NCBI GenBank assembly: GCA_947630345.1
Contig: CANRHF010000119.1
Span: 1-5,906, forward strand
Reading direction: 5' to 3'
DNA length: 5,906 nucleotides
DNA from: an uncultured Oscillospiraceae bacterium
GTDB taxonomy: Bacteria > Bacillota > Clostridia > Oscillospirales > Oscillospiraceae
Shown: in pieces, positions 5,571 to 5,906 of the stretch
How positions within the stretch are numbered: position 1 is the stretch's first letter
Layout of the letters: every line of letters begins with the position of its first letter
Position numbers and translations under genes: made by a program
Notes under the pieces: generated by a model
What the model saw: only the letters and a program-made list of their open reading frames with translations
Databases searched by the model: none
Told to the model about the DNA's origin: nothing

Positions 5571-5906
5571 ATGCAGTATTTTCCCGCTGCGCTTCAGGAA
5601 CTGGCGGATCAGTTTGCCCGGCTGCCTGGGATCGGGGGCAAGACCGCCCAGCGTCTGGCGTTTCATGTGCTGAGCCTGCCCATGGAGGACGCCCAAGCCC
5701 TGGCGGACGCCATTTTGGCGGCCAAGGAGGAGATCCACACCTGTCCGGTGTGTCAAAATTTGACGGATCGGGAGATCTGTCCCATCTGCGACGACGATAC
5801 CCGGGACCACGGCACCATCTGTGTGGTGGCGGAGCCCCGGGACGTGATCGCCATGGAGCGGGCCCGAGAGTATGACGGAGTCTACCATGTCCTCCACGGC
5901 GTGATC
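5571..5906 (+). CDS. recR: Recombination mediator protein RecR (5' part, cut by window edge)
   Basis: The first 112 codons of a protein normally about 200 residues long. RecR works with RecO (and RecF) to load RecA on single-stranded gaps during repair. Present are the helix-hairpin-helix LPGIGGKTAQRLAFH (18-32), a four-cysteine zinc finger (Cys58, Cys61, Cys70, Cys73), and the start of the Toprim domain (ICVVAEPRDVIAMERAREYD, 83-102) running to YHVLHGVI at the edge. The second Gly of GIGGKTAQ replaces the more usual Pro, Lys or Arg, a small variation. The ATG at 5571 follows AGGAGG (5561-5566) by 4 bases, with that site overlapping the ybaB stop codon, so recR is probably translationally coupled to ybaB. 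The frame is open to the last base; the C-terminal half of Toprim lies outside. Confidence 0.97.
   Translation, partial: MQYFPAALQELADQFARLPGIGGKTAQRLAFHVLSLPMEDAQALADAILAAKEEIHTCPVCQNLTDREICPICDDDTRDHGTICVVAEPRDVIAMERAREYDGVYHVLHGVI

Noticed and set aside
4683..5897. A 404-codon open frame on the minus strand across dnaX, ybaB and recR
   Set aside because: It is the antisense shadow of three certain genes in GC-rich DNA. The translation is low-complexity (His/Gly/Gln-rich), with no recognisable domain.

Overview
The window comes from a GC-rich Firmicute, most likely a clostridial gut-type bacterium of the Oscillospiraceae/Ruminococcaceae kind. Three things point there: the strong G/C third-position bias, the large SRP RNA that keeps an Alu domain (the Bacillus/Clostridium form, not the short 4.5S form), and the order SRP RNA - dnaX - ybaB - recR, which is also found in Bacillus subtilis. 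The family assignment is an inference from gene content and composition. All genes lie on the + strand and there is almost no non-coding space.

Region 1 (1-2938) is a tightly packed operon segment. It holds the C-terminal tail of a protein that is probably a D-alanyl-D-alanine carboxypeptidase, an RluB/RsuA-type 23S rRNA pseudouridine synthase, a MurR/RpiR-family SIS-domain regulator, and a HI0933/YhiN/BaiN-type FAD-dependent oxidoreductase. Junctions are a 4-bp ATGA overlap, a 2-bp gap and a 35-bp overlap, so translation is probably coupled throughout.

Region 2 (about 2932-3219) starts a new transcription unit. A near-consensus sigma-A-type promoter (TTGACA, 17 bp, TAAAAT) begins one base before the oxidoreductase stop codon. 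It drives a stand-alone acyl carrier protein gene.

Region 3 (about 3250-3560) is the only sizeable stretch without a protein gene. It is filled by the SRP RNA, recognisable from its Alu kissing-loop motifs, its GGAA-capped helix 8, and a near-perfect terminal helix of 25 paired positions joining its two ends.

Region 4 (3579-5906) holds dnaX (DNA polymerase III tau/gamma), ybaB/ebfC (nucleoid-associated protein) and the first 112 codons of recR, which is cut by the window edge. I see no intrinsic terminator between acpP and recR. One transcript could therefore carry acyl carrier protein, SRP RNA, and replication/recombination genes, with the RNA cut out of it.

This is mostly conserved housekeeping DNA. 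I found no mobile element, CRISPR array, phage gene or clearly new system. The points worth a second look are the mixed acpP-SRP-dnaX unit with its long terminal RNA helix, the inverted repeats over the acpP promoter, and the regulator-flavoprotein pair embedded in the first operon.
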